Source: Cyathus striatus (Eukaryota > Basidiomycota > Agaricomycetes > Agaricales > Nidulariaceae). From it: DNA of 64,000 nucleotides. The position numbers and the translations under genes are program-made. Position 1 is the first letter of the stretch. Every line of letters starts with the position of its first letter. The stretch lies in the NCBI GenBank assembly GCA_025738555.1, contig JAOVFP010000002.1:992001-1056000 (forward strand), given 5' to 3'. Positions 35,540-47,099 of this stretch are shown here, one piece after another. The notes beneath the pieces were generated by a model. It was given only the letters and a program-made list of their open reading frames with translations, was not told the DNA's origin and did not search any database.

Positions 35540-36510
35540 ATGATGGCTACGCATCTATCCGCTCCGGCCAATACGTCAAATTCTTGCTGCGAACTTTTTG
35601 GTGTCCTTTTCTTGGTGCTCAAGTTTAATGTATATTGTTATTTCTTGTAGCGAAGTCTCGATGATGCTTGTGGTTGGCGTATTTATTCATGTTACGATTT
35701 TGGACAATTGCTTTTACCAAGCTTTTACCGTTGAACTCCATATGCTCAAAGTACCCTTTGGTCAGAATGTCGTTGTTTTTGTGTACTTATCTGAGTGTCT
35801 ATGTACTTAACCGAAGGTACATATAACTATACCTCGTTCAGAGCACTACTATTGTGATAGTATCTAAATAAATAGTACTTATCAAGGCGCGCAGGCAACT
35901 AAGACTTAGATTCACACAATTAGGAGTGGGGAACAAGGGAATAGATTTCACACTTATTGTACATACAATTTCGTTGTAATTTTATACTAGTTAATATATC
36001 TACAACATTCTACATAATTCTACATGATGTATTCTACAATGTGCGCGTTCTCGGACATACCGGTGAACTCGTTGATGCGCGAATGTTCGTGCCGCTTCTG
36101 GCTTGCACATGCACAACAACTACTTCTTGATATTTTGGTTTGCTATAAGCTTCTGAAGTCCTATGGTAAGGATTTCAACTTATGAGTTTACTTAAATTAC
36201 GGACTCATGTGAGCAAGCTATCATCAAAGAGCTTGCAAAGAGCTAGACAGGGCTCAAGGCCGGGCCGGAACAAAAGGTGGAATGTTTGTCAATAGCCTTC
36301 AAGGTAAATAACGTAGCGCGTCGTGTCATCAATTGGCAAGTCGTTGGTCCTCGTCGTCAACGTCAATCCGTAGCCCTACTCTCCTGCTTTCTACTTGCTT
36401 TATTTTTTCTTCCCAACGACATTCCTTCATCAATACGTCGCAAAATCTTATATAAAACTAATCATTAAACCTGCCCCTTTCAAAGTTAACGCTAAGAGCA
36501 TTGTCACGGA
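35540..36510. other. Spacer between Argonaute and MPDU1
   Basis: AT-rich 3' flank of Argonaute, then the MPDU1 promoter region. The segment near 36300-36340 (AACGTAGCGCGTCGTGTCA) reappears upstream of the MPDU1 duplicate at about 41040, so the duplication included 5' sequence. No gene seen. Confidence 0.5.
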
Positions 36511-37546
36511 ATGACAAGCATAACGCGGCACCTACCATGGCCTATACCAGCCATAGGCGTGTCTATCATAGGGCAGGTGAGTGGTGCTGTTCAATTGGCT
36601 CTTTCACAGGTGTTAAGACCATCATATCGATTAGGAGTGCTATACGACCCTCGTCGAAAACCTTCACATCACAGATGCCACCTGTCTGAAATACTCTCTG
36701 TCAAAGGGGCTAGGGATAGGGATTGTTCTCGGTGGAGGGATAATGAAGGTCCCACAAATCATTCTCAGTACGCCTATGAGCCATCCCCGAACTCTCAATA
36801 CGCTAACTGCCTATTCAACTCAGTCCTCCGTGCCTCCTCTGCCAGAGGCCTCTCGCTCCCCAGCGCATCCCTCGAAACTCTCGCCTATTGCATAAACACC
36901 GCCTACGCAGCAAGAAACCACTTCCCCTTCTCCACATACGGCGAGAACGCATTCCTGTCGATTCAAAACGTCTTCATCACCCTCCTCATAATCCTGTACA
37001 CACCCGTCTTCTCTCACACCGTGGGACAGCGCCGACAGCGCAACCTAGCCTTGTTTGGCGTATTGGTCCCGCTAGGTCTCCTCACGCTCGTCTGGTGCCC
37101 CCTCGAGATGCTCACAACACTTCAAGCTCTCAGTCTTCCTTTGGCACTTACTTCGAAGCTGCCTCAGATCATTCAGAACCAACGGTCCCGCTCGACAGGG
37201 CAGCTGTCTGTTTTTGCGGTTCTAGCGCAATGCTTGGGGTGCGCAGCACGATTGTTTACGACTGCAACTGAAGTGAAGGATCGCTTGGTCGGCGCAGCTT
37301 TTGGATTGGCGTTGGTGCTCAATTTGGTGCTTGGATTTCAGCTGTGGGCGTTCTGGGGAAGGGAGGGGGATGAGAAACAGGGAGGGATTGGGATGAGGAG
37401 GATAGGCGTGGATAAGTTTGTTGGACAACGGAGTGTGCCTAATACGCCTATTCCGTGGCAGAATGGGAAGAAGGTACGCTCTGGTCTTTGGTTCGATTGT
37501 GCAATATAGTGCTGATCAGGGCGTTTAGTCTATGGATATGGTTTGA
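36511..37546 (+). CDS. Mannose-P-dolichol utilization defect 1 (MPDU1) homologue, PQ-loop protein
   Basis: Multi-pass PQ-loop membrane protein of the ER. Start MTSITRHLPWPIPAIGVSII at 36511. After one or two small 5' introns the frame reads CLKYSLSKGLGIGIVLGGGI, then MKVPQIIL (first PQ motif). A 57 nt intron (gtacgc..ctcag, about 36759-36825) is removed, giving LRASSARGLSLPSASLETLA. The second PQ motif is TSKLPQIIQNQRSRSTGQLS, with FAVLAQCLGCAARLFTT after it. A 3' intron joins NGKK to SMDMV and the stop at 37546. MPDU1 is required for use of dolichol-linked mannose and glucose in glycosylation. The 5' exon pattern is uncertain: Q-V-S-V-K-T fits P-E-C-Y-K-T by length only. Confidence 0.82.
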
Positions 37547-38180
37547 TGAGGCATCGTAGCCCTGACTACGTGATGGGTTTATGAGTGACGTCGCGAATGT
37601 GTTGGAGTGGTATCGATGAGAGTCTAGATTTGGAGGGGAGAAAGAAGGGACATACGGCTTCTGGCACACCCACTGTTATCTGGCTTTTGTGGCGCAGATT
37701 TAGACACTCGGAATCAGGTGAGGTGCACGATGAGGCGAGAGGGAATGGAGATAACTCGCGTGGCGGGGACGAACACTCCTTTCAAAATTACAGTTCACTT
37801 ACAGCCGTTTGCAGAACTCGTTAACCCCATGTAATCCTCATATCATCTGACATACAACAGACTCAAGTACCTCCCCATCATCAAGTAACGAAACCTCGAT
37901 GTCATATCATGAAACATCTCAGTTTGAACCGCAGTCATATCAACACCAGGGGCACTTGCTAGTACTGGGAAAGTATGGGTGTATAGGATGTCGGTCACTA
38001 CAAACTAGAGGCGCATTGCTGCCATTCGCCAGATCTTCAATTCATTTACATTCCTCAACATCAACACCAGTACTTTCATGTAACTTATTGATTACTGTAG
38101 ATCGATAGGAAGCACGTCATAGATACATAAGTAATAATATGTGTAAGTTATATCAGAATTTCAAAGAACTGCTATCAGAT
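37547..38180. other. Convergent intergenic spacer, nothing recognised
   Basis: Lies between the 3' ends of MPDU1 (plus) and the SPFH gene (minus). No repeat or gene seen. Confidence 0.5.
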
Positions 38181-40638
38181 TTACTTTAGACCATTGGCTC
38201 CCATGGAAGCGGCCATTCCAAGGGCCATTGCACTCCCCATCTGCACCCCAGTTTCCGTCGGCACGAAAATTGTCTTAGATCCATATGCTTGAACCTTGGA
38301 AACCTCGATGCGGCGAAGTTCCATCTCCCGAGCAAACTGGTCAACGACTTCAGTATCTGCCTGCGCCTTAATGCGAACTGCCTTTGCTTCCGCTTCGGCA
38401 ACGATGCGTATGGCTTCGGCCTGTGCCTCAGCTTCGACCTTCATACGCTGTGCCCGCGCCTTGGCGGCTGTGATGATTCGATATGCTTCGGTATCAGCTT
38501 GGGCATTTGCTGCCTGTGCTTTGATGCACGTCACCGAGAGGGCTCCTTCTTGTTTTACTTTGTTACTATTTTCCCTATCCACGTTCTATGTTTATAATTG
38601 GTTAAGAAGGTTTTGGACAAATATAAATGGTGGAGATATACCGCCGCTTCCACTTGCGCTTGAAGCGCTCTCGTTGTTAATTTATCCATTGTAGACGCAA
38701 TGTCACCCTTGAACTGACGGTCAATGACAGCTGTAGCGTGATTAGATATTAAATATGTTGTAAACGAAGGAAACAGGCAAGTACCAAGATCTTTCAAGAT
38801 AATGCCATATTCTAAGGCTGCCTCATGCATCTCGTCCATAGCACGAGTTCTTAATGCATCCAAAAATGCTGAAGAAGGGTCTGAGCCGTCTTCCATATTG
38901 TCGGGTCCAATTGACCTTTGTTTAACCTAAATTTATTAAGCACGAGCAATTCGTCCCGTTAATATAGACAAAATCAAACTCGCCATGGACGAATAGTCGA
39001 GATGAGCGACAATTTGAGTCAAAATTGACTGTGTCTTGTCACGAAGAGCATCGTATGGTGTGTTATACCCATGCGTAGCCAACTTCAGAGGTTCCGTGAG
39101 CTGCCACTTAAGATATATCGTCAAGCTGACGGGAACATGATCACGCGCGAAGCTAATGATGTTTAAGCAGAACATCCTAAGAAATAAATAAAACCCGCAC
39201 ATGTCTTTCGTTAGCATTTCCAGCTGATTTTCACCCAGAGTGTATAGTCCACGGAGGGTGATACTTGGGTTTATAATAATCGATTGTCCAGCACCTAAAA
39301 GTTCGAGGTCGTCCCCACGCTGAAGAATAGCACAATTGCTTGCAGGGATATTTAAACTAAAGATATGCCCATGTGTATGTATTAGATGAGTGTATAATAT
39401 GCACGAATTTGCACTGACAATGTAGCAACAACGTAATCCTTATCATTAGCTCCGGTGATCTTGCTGTGCATCTTCACTTCGTGTGTCCAACCCAAATTGA
39501 CCCCGGTAAGCTTATCCCTGACCACAGTCGGAAGATGTGTCTGGTCAACAATGGACAAGACATCGTAAGTTCCTTCTATGGCGTATGCAACGAACCCAGA
39601 GTTCTTGATAACAAATATATGATTCTGGGGATCGGAGATTACAGCAGCTAGGTTTTGTGAAACTTGTACTATAGTGAGACCTTGAAACTCGATGACAGTG
39701 TCACTAGGGGAATTCAAATTAGAAGATACGCGATACGATACAGGGGATTTGTAACGCGTCCTAGTAACAACACTCGGCGATCACTTCGGAGTTCATAAGT
39801 TTGAGATTGCACTTGCTCACTACTTACCCCCAAACTTTCATCGCGTCCACTGAAAATTAAATATAGTAGACAGAAACAATTTTTAGCTCAATAGCAACTC
39901 AATTCTGAAATTTGTAGCTATATCTGTAAGTAAAAAAGAAAGGAAATACGAAGAATGTGAAAGTTTTAACACTCCGTTTGAATTTTCAGTGACTTTTTCG
40001 GCAGGGTTGTAGCGACTGATCCGTATCGACGCTACAAAACAGTCATATTTGAATTCCCCTACTGACTATTTTATATCGTTAGTTGATTGTATGAACTGCA
40101 GAGATTTTAACTTACGCCCAGTCGTACCGCACCACTTGCGCCCCCAACAGTTTCTGAGGGGGAATCCTGGGTAGCGACCTGGCTTTGTCAGAACCTTGGG
40201 AGATCCACTTCGATGAAATGTTTACTAGTTTACATGGAAAAAAACGAAGAGTATGTCTTACCCATGATTAATTAATCCTAGCCGTCCCGGTGCAACTTCC
40301 TTGCCAATCCAATCTGTAGGCTCTTTCTTTGATATGATGCTACCTCGTCCAGCTTTTATGATTATAATATGTTAAAATACGGAAGTTTCCTAATGTTAAC
40401 CATTTACTTCAATAAGTTGACGGTTAAGCTTATCATGAGCTCCCATATCACCTGATTTGTCGATTGGAATAAAGAAGAGTCATTCATCCAAGGTGTAGTT
40501 GGTTGTTGTAAATCCGCTGACAGAAACTCGACCTTTTTATTTAGTAGGTGACTTGAAAGATCCATTAACGTCCTCAGTCAATTGTTGGTAAGAAACATCG
40601 CCTAAAACAGTAGTGGTGGCGGCGTGAGTGGGAGCCAT
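38181..40638 (-). CDS. SPFH / band 7 domain protein, first exon carries two in-frame stops
   Basis: Minus-strand, multi-exon. Reads MAPTHAATTTVLGDVSYQQL at 40638, later AGRGSIISKKEPTDWIGKEV and KVLTKPGRYPGFPLRN, TVIEFQGLTIVQVSQNLAAV, YDVLSIVDQTHLPTVVRDKL. The SPFH core is PVSLTIYLKWQLTEPLKLAT followed by YNTPYDALRDKTQSILTQIV. The C-terminus is a long Ala/Glu helix (AQRMKVEAEAQAEAIRIVAE, AKAVRIKAQADTEVVDQFAR) as in flotillin and stomatin proteins that scaffold membrane microdomains. Stop at 38181. In exon 1 the frame meets TAA (SPTK-stop-KGRV) and TGA (YTLDE-stop-LFFIP). A 37 nt intron could skip the first but shifts frame, so either an unusual splice form or early pseudogenisation. Confidence 0.7.
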
Positions 40639-41029
40639 GATGGAAAAGTTGCGTAGATACTAGATTGGCAACACCACACATCTGTCGATTATATAGTAAT
40701 TAAAATCAATTACTGTTTAGTCGCGCATCACATAATTGGCAGCGAGTCAATGATATTCATTAACATAATTCTAAGGTTAACGTTTGACTCTAAGTTACTC
40801 GACTCTTGACTCGATTTCCATTGACATACAATATGATGACCTGGTTGGTACTAAATTGAGACATATGCAACCCGGGTTAATCACACTTTCAGTGCTACTT
40901 ATTACATAGGTGACTTGCATTGGTGAGGCATCGAATCTGGGAACGAAGCAAGTGTTGTGCAAGTCAAGTGTAAGTGTTAATTTTGTGTCTATCCGGACAA
41001 AGAAACTTAAATATTTTGCAAAGGCCTAC
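40639..41029. other. 5' flank of the SPFH gene
   Basis: AT-rich upstream region; no gene or repeat recognised. Confidence 0.4.
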
Positions 41030-41590
41030 ATTGTAAACAGCGTAGCGCGTCGCGTCAGGCGTCCTCGATCCTCGGACTCCGTTGCTCCCAAGTTGCTCCG
41101 AGCCTCCGACCAACCGACGTACGATCGTGGTCAACATCGACATTCTACTCCTCCGATTAATTCTAACATAGGAAACTGCGTGTGCTCCACCTTATTGAAG
41201 GGGATAGGCCAGCGAGGATTTGGGCTCTTGGTCTTCATCAATCTCTTGCCATCCTTAACGTCAATTTTCAATTCACACCCTTACTGCCGCTTTTAATACT
41301 GCGATTCACGCCTTCTGAATATCACTGGCGCTCATGTCAAATTCTACGATCCCGCTCTACAGGATAATCATGAACTGTCGGCTTTGCAGTTCTAGCGCAG
41401 TGTTTGGAGTGCGCAGCCGTTACAACAGAGACGAAAGACCATTTCGTTGGTCTTGCATGGGATTAGCGCTCGATTTGGATCTGGGACTTGAGTGCTAACT
41501 TTGGGTGTTTTGGGGAATGGAAGGAGATGAGACGGGAGGGCATGTTCGTTTGGGCTACGAAGTGTGTCCTGTCGTGGAAGAAGGTAAGCT
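41030..41590 (+). pseudogene. Decayed partial duplicate of MPDU1
   Basis: The clearest match is at 41346-41470: GATCCCGCTCTACAGG.., TTCTAGCGCAGTGTTTGGAG and GTGCGCAGC.. against 37185-37300 of the MPDU1 gene (CGGTCCCGCTCGACAGGG.., GGTTCTAGCGCAATGCTTGG). Upstream, CAGCGTAGCGCGTCGCGTCA (about 41039) matches the MPDU1 5' flank. The reading frame is destroyed by stops and gaps and the membrane-span region is barely recognisable. CpG is retained, so this decay is not the CpG-loss type seen in the nearby transposons. Confidence 0.65.
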
Positions 41591-41995
41591 ACATTCTTCA
41601 TGTTTGGTTGTGTAGGATTAGCTGACGCTATTGTTGGTTAGTCATGAATCCTAGGCTTAGTGCGAATACTAGTGACTATGCACTGCATCGAGGAGAAGCA
41701 TAGAGGTCGGGAACTAAGCTCTCGTCGCAGGGGGCAGCCCATCAGGAGGATCAAAATGGATACGTCTACGGGGCGAGAGAGTCACTACGCCGTGTAGTCG
41801 CACTGTAGAAGCTAGAAGGTATGTTGGAAATCGCCCGTTGTATGAAGAGGCTAACGGCTATACTTCTTTTATAGTCTTTATATATGATCAACTAGGTGCT
41901 ATATTTCATTGCCACTTGCGCGTGATTAGCATTGGGGTGGATGTCATTCAAAGTTGCGAGCTGCCTAGGATCGCTTACCATACCTCTCTGACATG

Positions 41996-44246
41996 TAGTG
42001 ATGTGAAAGGGCTGGATACGGCGAAGCTCGGCTCAGCTACAAGCAGCTAAACCAGTAAATCGGCTAACACCAGCTCGGCTAGTCGGCTAAGCCACAGCTA
42101 ACTTTACTATTTAGGGAAATGTGTATTGGCAGGTTGCGATGTAAGTTAGGCATACTTCAAAATTTCTTAAGCACATTTGGTTTTTAATATCATGCAATGT
42201 ATTAATTAATAGTATAATATAAGAATGTACGAATTTTGATAAATACAACATGAGTTACATGATTTAAACGATGATTGAGATTCCTTAAGAACACTACTTA
42301 GTATCAGCAAAGTAAGCATCATATAATGGTCAGAAAAAGAACCCTTTCAACAAAGCAGAGCCATTTTTAATGTTTAAAAAATTGTATTCAAGCCCTGAAC
42401 AATTACATGGCTGAAGTTAGTAAGTACAGTCGAACTCCTCCTAACCCATACCCGAGACAACCCATAACTCCTTATATCCCATGGCATTTCATGACTCCCG
42501 AGTTGGTTCACAGGGATTTCAGTGAAAAACCCATAATTTACCCATACCCCATACCCATACCCCTTCATGAAAAAAAACCCATAGGTTTGGTTACTATATA
42601 TGGTAGTCAAACGACCCTGTATGCAGCAAACATAGGAAATTAACTACAATTTTGTGGATCATAGTAGCTATACTTGAATCATACTACAGTTTACACTTCT
42701 ATTATTCATAAATTCACTCCCACAATATTCTAATAATTGATTGACTCCACATAGGTAGTCAGGAAATAAAAGGTATGCTATAACACATGGCTTGCTGATA
42801 TGGGTATGTGTCAATTTACACCACTTACACTGACTTTGCTTTGGTTATTAACAACATTTATATATGGTATAATACAAAAATTGCAATGATTGTTGAATTT
42901 GTCATGTTGTTTGTCTGCCGGAATAAAATTCCCACGGGTGGTACGTTCCACCTATTCCATGGCTCCTAAAAAGCCATAGCCCAAGTTGCCTCCGGAGGGG
43001 TATGGGTTAGGAGGAGTTTGACTGTAATACAAAGATCCAGCTCGAAGTGCACTGGTTTTGTCAAGATAATTATTAATCACTGGTCTATTTGAAACACTAA
43101 TTGAAATTCCAAAATCCGTGGTACAAATACACGTGGTTTCCAAAAGTGATGGCAAACAACAACCATTCCCACACATAATTAGAATGGTTTCTTGCGTCGT
43201 TTGAGCTGTAACACATTACACACAACTTGGAATGTCTCATAAATTTGGTTATGTGTTCTATATAATGTAAAGTATGTGCATAAAAAATTAGGGACATACT
43301 TAGTATCTTGGCGGTATGGTATAAGCTATTTTGTGTGAGGCTGGATTTTATTCAAGGAAATTATTCATTGACAGGCAGAACATTTTAGGAGCCATGGAAT
43401 TGTTTAAAATTTCTCTGAGACTTTACTTGTATATCAAATAGCATGGCCTCCATATTATTTGGCAATTGCTTTGTTATTGTACTGAAAATGAGAGTGATAA
43501 ATTGGATCACACATAAGTTAGCTGACATCTGTATTTAATCTCTTGCTAGTAGATATCTTCCTACTCCTGAGTAAATATCATACTGTCTGTACATGACTAT
43601 TTTGAAGCATAAATTATATGTATATTCATGAATTTCTAGAGATACAGCAGTCCATATAATGATTAAACATTTGATTTCTAATTCACTTGGGTCTGACAAC
43701 TAGGAATCCTCACATAAATATCATTATATCTCTGTGTACAGTTACCTTTATCTTTTAATATTTTAATAGCTTATACTTTATATATGGTACATAGTATATC
43801 CGAAATCTCATGTAGATATATCATGAATAACAACTCCTGTAGGCTACTTAGTAAATTGTATGATACAAACATAGTTGGCGAATTAGATTGTGTATATCAC
43901 GGCATTTAATACATTCAGTATTTCGTAAATTTATATTCCGGTAGAATACAACGGGGCAAATATGTACACAAAATTTAAAGTTGATCCGTACAGGGAGTAA
44001 TGTGCTACAAGCTAAGTAATGCAAGAACACTCACAGGAATCATGAGGAGCACGAGTGATTCAATTAGAAGTTGTCAGTGAGCAACCAAAGCTGAAGCATT
44101 ATCCTAATTAGGAAGGCTGTAGGCTAAGACCCTTAGCTGTACTGTTAGCCACCCTAGCTGTTAGCCATACACCCGGCTATGGCTATTAGCAGACCCAGCT
44201 CAGCTCAAGCAACTGCAGCTCCTCAAGCTGAGCTGCAACAACACTA
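41996..44246. mobile_element. hAT-like non-autonomous element, copy 1 (2,251 bp)
   Basis: Ends TAGTGATGTG..GTTGCAGC..CACTA (TAGTG termini) with the exact 8 bp duplication CTGACATG (41988-41995 and 44247-44254), the hAT signature. Subterminal regions are full of AGCT/GGCTA words: AGCTCGGCTAGTCGGCTAAG on the left, CGGCTATGGCTATTAGC on the right. Contains a 598 bp MITE at 42427-43024. Interior encodes no transposase. Strongly CpG-depleted inside. Confidence 0.88.
42427..43024. mobile_element. 598 bp Tc1/mariner-type MITE inside hAT copy 1
   Basis: TIR CAGTC(G/A)AACTCCTCCTAACC runs on to CATACCC at both ends; TA flanks each side (42425-42426, 43025-43026). The empty site is preserved in hAT copy 2 (AGTTAGTAAGTAATACAGAG at about 54697), which proves the insertion. 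CAGT ends and TA duplication fit Tc1/mariner/pogo elements. Confidence 0.88.
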
Positions 44247-44544
44247 CTGACATGGTTCTAACTTCTGATAACTACAGCTCTTGACACTCCTGGCACATGA
44301 ATATATTGCAGTGCTGCAAAATTAATTGCAAAATGGGGTGAAAATCCATTTCCTTAAAAAGCAATTTTATCTATATAAGGAAAGCATTTTACTTACAATT
44401 AGCCCTTCTCAAACTTAAACACCTTGCAACCAATTTTGCATCAGATATTGCAGTACACAATAAAGCATCAGGTCAGGAGTGTGATATGCCTCTATCATGT
44501 TTGCTTATCCACATTCTAGCATTGTGCTAGACCCTGCAGGAACA

Positions 44545-45814
44545 CATGTTTTCCAGTCTCCTTCCCAGACCTTATGGGAGGTCTCTCTACTAGAGCAGTA
44601 TGCAACTCTTATTCCAAGTTAATGGGGAATAGATTATGTCTTGTGATATTTATCTCATGTTCTGCTTTAGGCTGTTTGAAATTTGAACTTTAATTCAGTG
44701 AGACCTCTAAAGTACCTAGTTTAGCACAACATAGTATAAATTAAAATATATGTAATTTCACTCACACCACGTACGCTCACTAAGAAGGTGCTCAGTGGGC
44801 AAGACTCGGATGCAAAATGCTTCCGGGTGAAGTAAAGTTAATGGGGAGGTGTCAAAGACCGACGTTCACGAAGGGAAATGGCTTAGCGAATGCTTTGATG
44901 TGTGTTTTGATGCGCATTCCTTAATCTCGGACTTAGCACAGGCTTACGACTTCTCACTTCGCGTTGCACTTAGAATCTCAAAGCTCACACAAATACTAAA
45001 GCATGACGCTAGATGGTATGTCTCAGGGCACAGGAGACTGCCCTTCTACTACACAAATCTACCTATTAAATATCTTACAGAACACGGCTAAGAGAAACTA
45101 TATAGTTAATACCAAAGCAGTAATTACACATCAGCTAAGCTGTAAAGTAGACTTTTAGACTGGAGACAGGCATCTGGGATGGACCAGAGTAAATCACGAA
45201 TATACCAAACATATGAGCGCCAAGAATGCGTCCATATGGAAAGATAGTGAAGTACAATAAGCCATATCCGCAGGTGAGACGCTCCATATGAAGGCGTGAT
45301 GCCGTGTGCTTTGACACGTGGAAATGGGAAACGCTGAATAAGCCAGCCGGGAATGCCAGGTCTCAGGCCTATCCAGGCACCTATGGCATGCTGATGCACA
45401 GTGCTGGTACAGTGTGGTTAGATAGCGGCAGTTGCCGTGAGTCTAGTTCTCATGTCTTTTCCTATGACTCAATAACATGGCTTTGATAATCTATTATTAG
45501 AATAGACGTGCACTTAGCTCAATCTCCAGCCTTACTGGTAACTATTTCCCACCAATGTCGAGAATAAACTCTGACGTCGGTGTTTCTATTCTTAGACGCT
45601 TTCCTACTTAGGCTAGTTATGTCCCTTATTAGCGCGAATCGTTCCCACGCTAGCTAATGGTCCGGGACCTCTACCTTAGCTACTAAATACAACCCATGTA
45701 TATTATACCGTTTGTAAGTAGCGCGTAGAATATAGAAATAATGTTTTTATAATAGGTAGGAGTACGCTAGGCGTATTACCTCCCATAAGGTCTGGCATAA
45801 AACATATACAAATA
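44545..45814. mobile_element. MITE copy A (about 190 bp unit) split by a 1.07 kb insert
   Basis: Unit with CCAGACCTTATGGGAGGTCT at one end. Its 3' end is displaced: GAGACCTC stops at 44707 and CCATAAGGTCTGGCATAAAA resumes at 45784. The uninterrupted inverted copy lies at 46505-46695. Confidence 0.75.
44708..45777. mobile_element. 1,070 bp CpG-containing insert in MITE A, 5 bp target duplication
   Basis: ACCTC flanks both sides (44703-44707, 45778-45782). Ends TAAAGTACCTAG and, inverted, AATACGCCTAG are only weakly alike. No TG..CA ends, no coding. Contains many CpG (for example GACGTTCACG, TTAGCGCGAATCGTTCC), whereas the MITE and flanks have almost none. Could be a solo LTR with atypical ends or an unknown DNA element. 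Confidence 0.65.
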
Positions 45815-46109
45815 GGAGGGTTGAGCTGACTGCCACAAGAGCCACCAACTTCTGAGTTTAAACTTTCCATGAGTGAGCATCAAAGGTGTCGACAATGGTG
45901 ATCCTGTCAATAAGACAATCTTTTGCATTCATCTGGATTCTGTAGTGGCCATGAATGAGCTGTCCTCACCAAATTCTATGCTATTTTATCTCACTACAAT
46001 ACTACACTCTCAGATTTCCTCTTATTCCTTATCTCCAACCCTCAGCTTGAAACAAGCTTGAAAGCAAGTTGCTGAACCTTTGAGCAAATGCAAATATCAT
46101 AGTGTCAAT

Positions 46110-46470
46110 ACTTGTTTCTATGACTGACTTGGTAAATCTGGAATGGATTCATATGTGGGCTTGAAATGAACATAGAGATGAGGTTAAGAATCTTCTTCTA
46201 AATGGAGAGGAGTGGCAGATTGATGCTGTGAATTTAACAGCAAAACAAGTTCAGGAATTTCAAATTGAAAAAATGATAATTAAGTTTGCAGCTGAAGCTC
46301 CAATGTTGTGGGTTTTACTGGATAATCTTCTCTCTGCAGGAGGTCAAGTCATGAATGAAGATCCTGAATGAGACAGCTATGCATTGACATGACCATGATT
46401 TTTTGCTAAGTGACAACCCCATAGAAACTTTTTTTAGATGCCCCTGAATGAAGCATTTCAATCTCAGAAT
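46110..46470 (+). pseudogene. Unassigned transposon-like protein relic
   Basis: A mostly open frame reads LLLNGEEWQIDAVNLTAKQV, QIEKMIIKFAAEAPMLWVLL and DNLLSAGGQVMNEDPE, then TGA codons. The spacing (W..L....A..LW.LL..LL) reminds me of N-terminal parts of DUF6589-type proteins from large fungal transposons. That is recollection, not a search result. Confidence 0.3.
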
Positions 46471-46504
46471 GAAATTTGGCATGTTGGCCATCATGTGGCT
46501 ATGT

Positions 46505-46695
46505 TATTTGTATATGTTTTATGCCAGACCTTATGGGAGGTCTCACTGAATTAAAGTTCAAATTTCAAACAGTCTAAAGTAGAACATGAGATAAATATCA
46601 CAAGACATAATCTATTCCCCATTAACTCAGAATAAGTTGCATACCACTCTAGTAGAGAGACCTCCCATAAGGTCTGGGAAGGAGACTGCATGTTT
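46505..46695. mobile_element. MITE copy B, intact, inverted relative to copy A
   Basis: Core 46524-46677: CCAGACCTTATGGGAGGTCT.. to ..GACCTCCCATAAGGTCTGG, about 18 bp terminal inverted repeats and a body that is the reverse complement of 44565-44707. Homology with copy A extends about 19 bp beyond on one side (TATTTGTATATGTTTTATG). Confidence 0.75.
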
Positions 46696-46699
46696 TCTA

Positions 46700-47099
46700 T
46701 ATGGTCTCTGACATCATTCAGTTCACCAGCTAGGAGCTTCATGTCATGTTACACCACCTCTCACTGGCATGGCTGATCCAATGGACCTGGATGATTTTCT
46801 TCCACTTCACATAATGCTTAAACTGCCAACAAATTCACTGCTACTTGAACAAAATCTATCTTCATGTCACTGGCTTTGTGTGGCTTTGTGCATGTTGTTC
46901 AGGTTCCATAGTCTTAATACTGCCTCATCTTCTCTCTTCATTCCCTGCATATTGATATCACTATGATGTGCCAGTCCATGCTTAGAGGTTCAGTTCTATA
47001 CATAGCATGCTATTGCAAAGTAACTTATCTACTCTACCTGTAGGAAGTTTAATGTGCAAATTTCTACCTCTGTAATCTGTATCTAGCTCTCTCATAACT
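46700..47099. other. AT-rich, CpG-free stretch
   Basis: No gene recognised. Open frames at 46769-46966 have no domain. Likely old repeat DNA. Confidence 0.4.

Noticed and set aside
44849..45486. Genes on either strand in the CpG-containing insert
   Set aside because: Frames of 60-91 codons without domains; open length is explained by chance in CpG-normal DNA.
46769..46966. 65-codon frame starting MADPMDLDDFLPL
   Set aside because: Short, hydrophobic drift after the first 20 codons, surrounded by decayed repeats.
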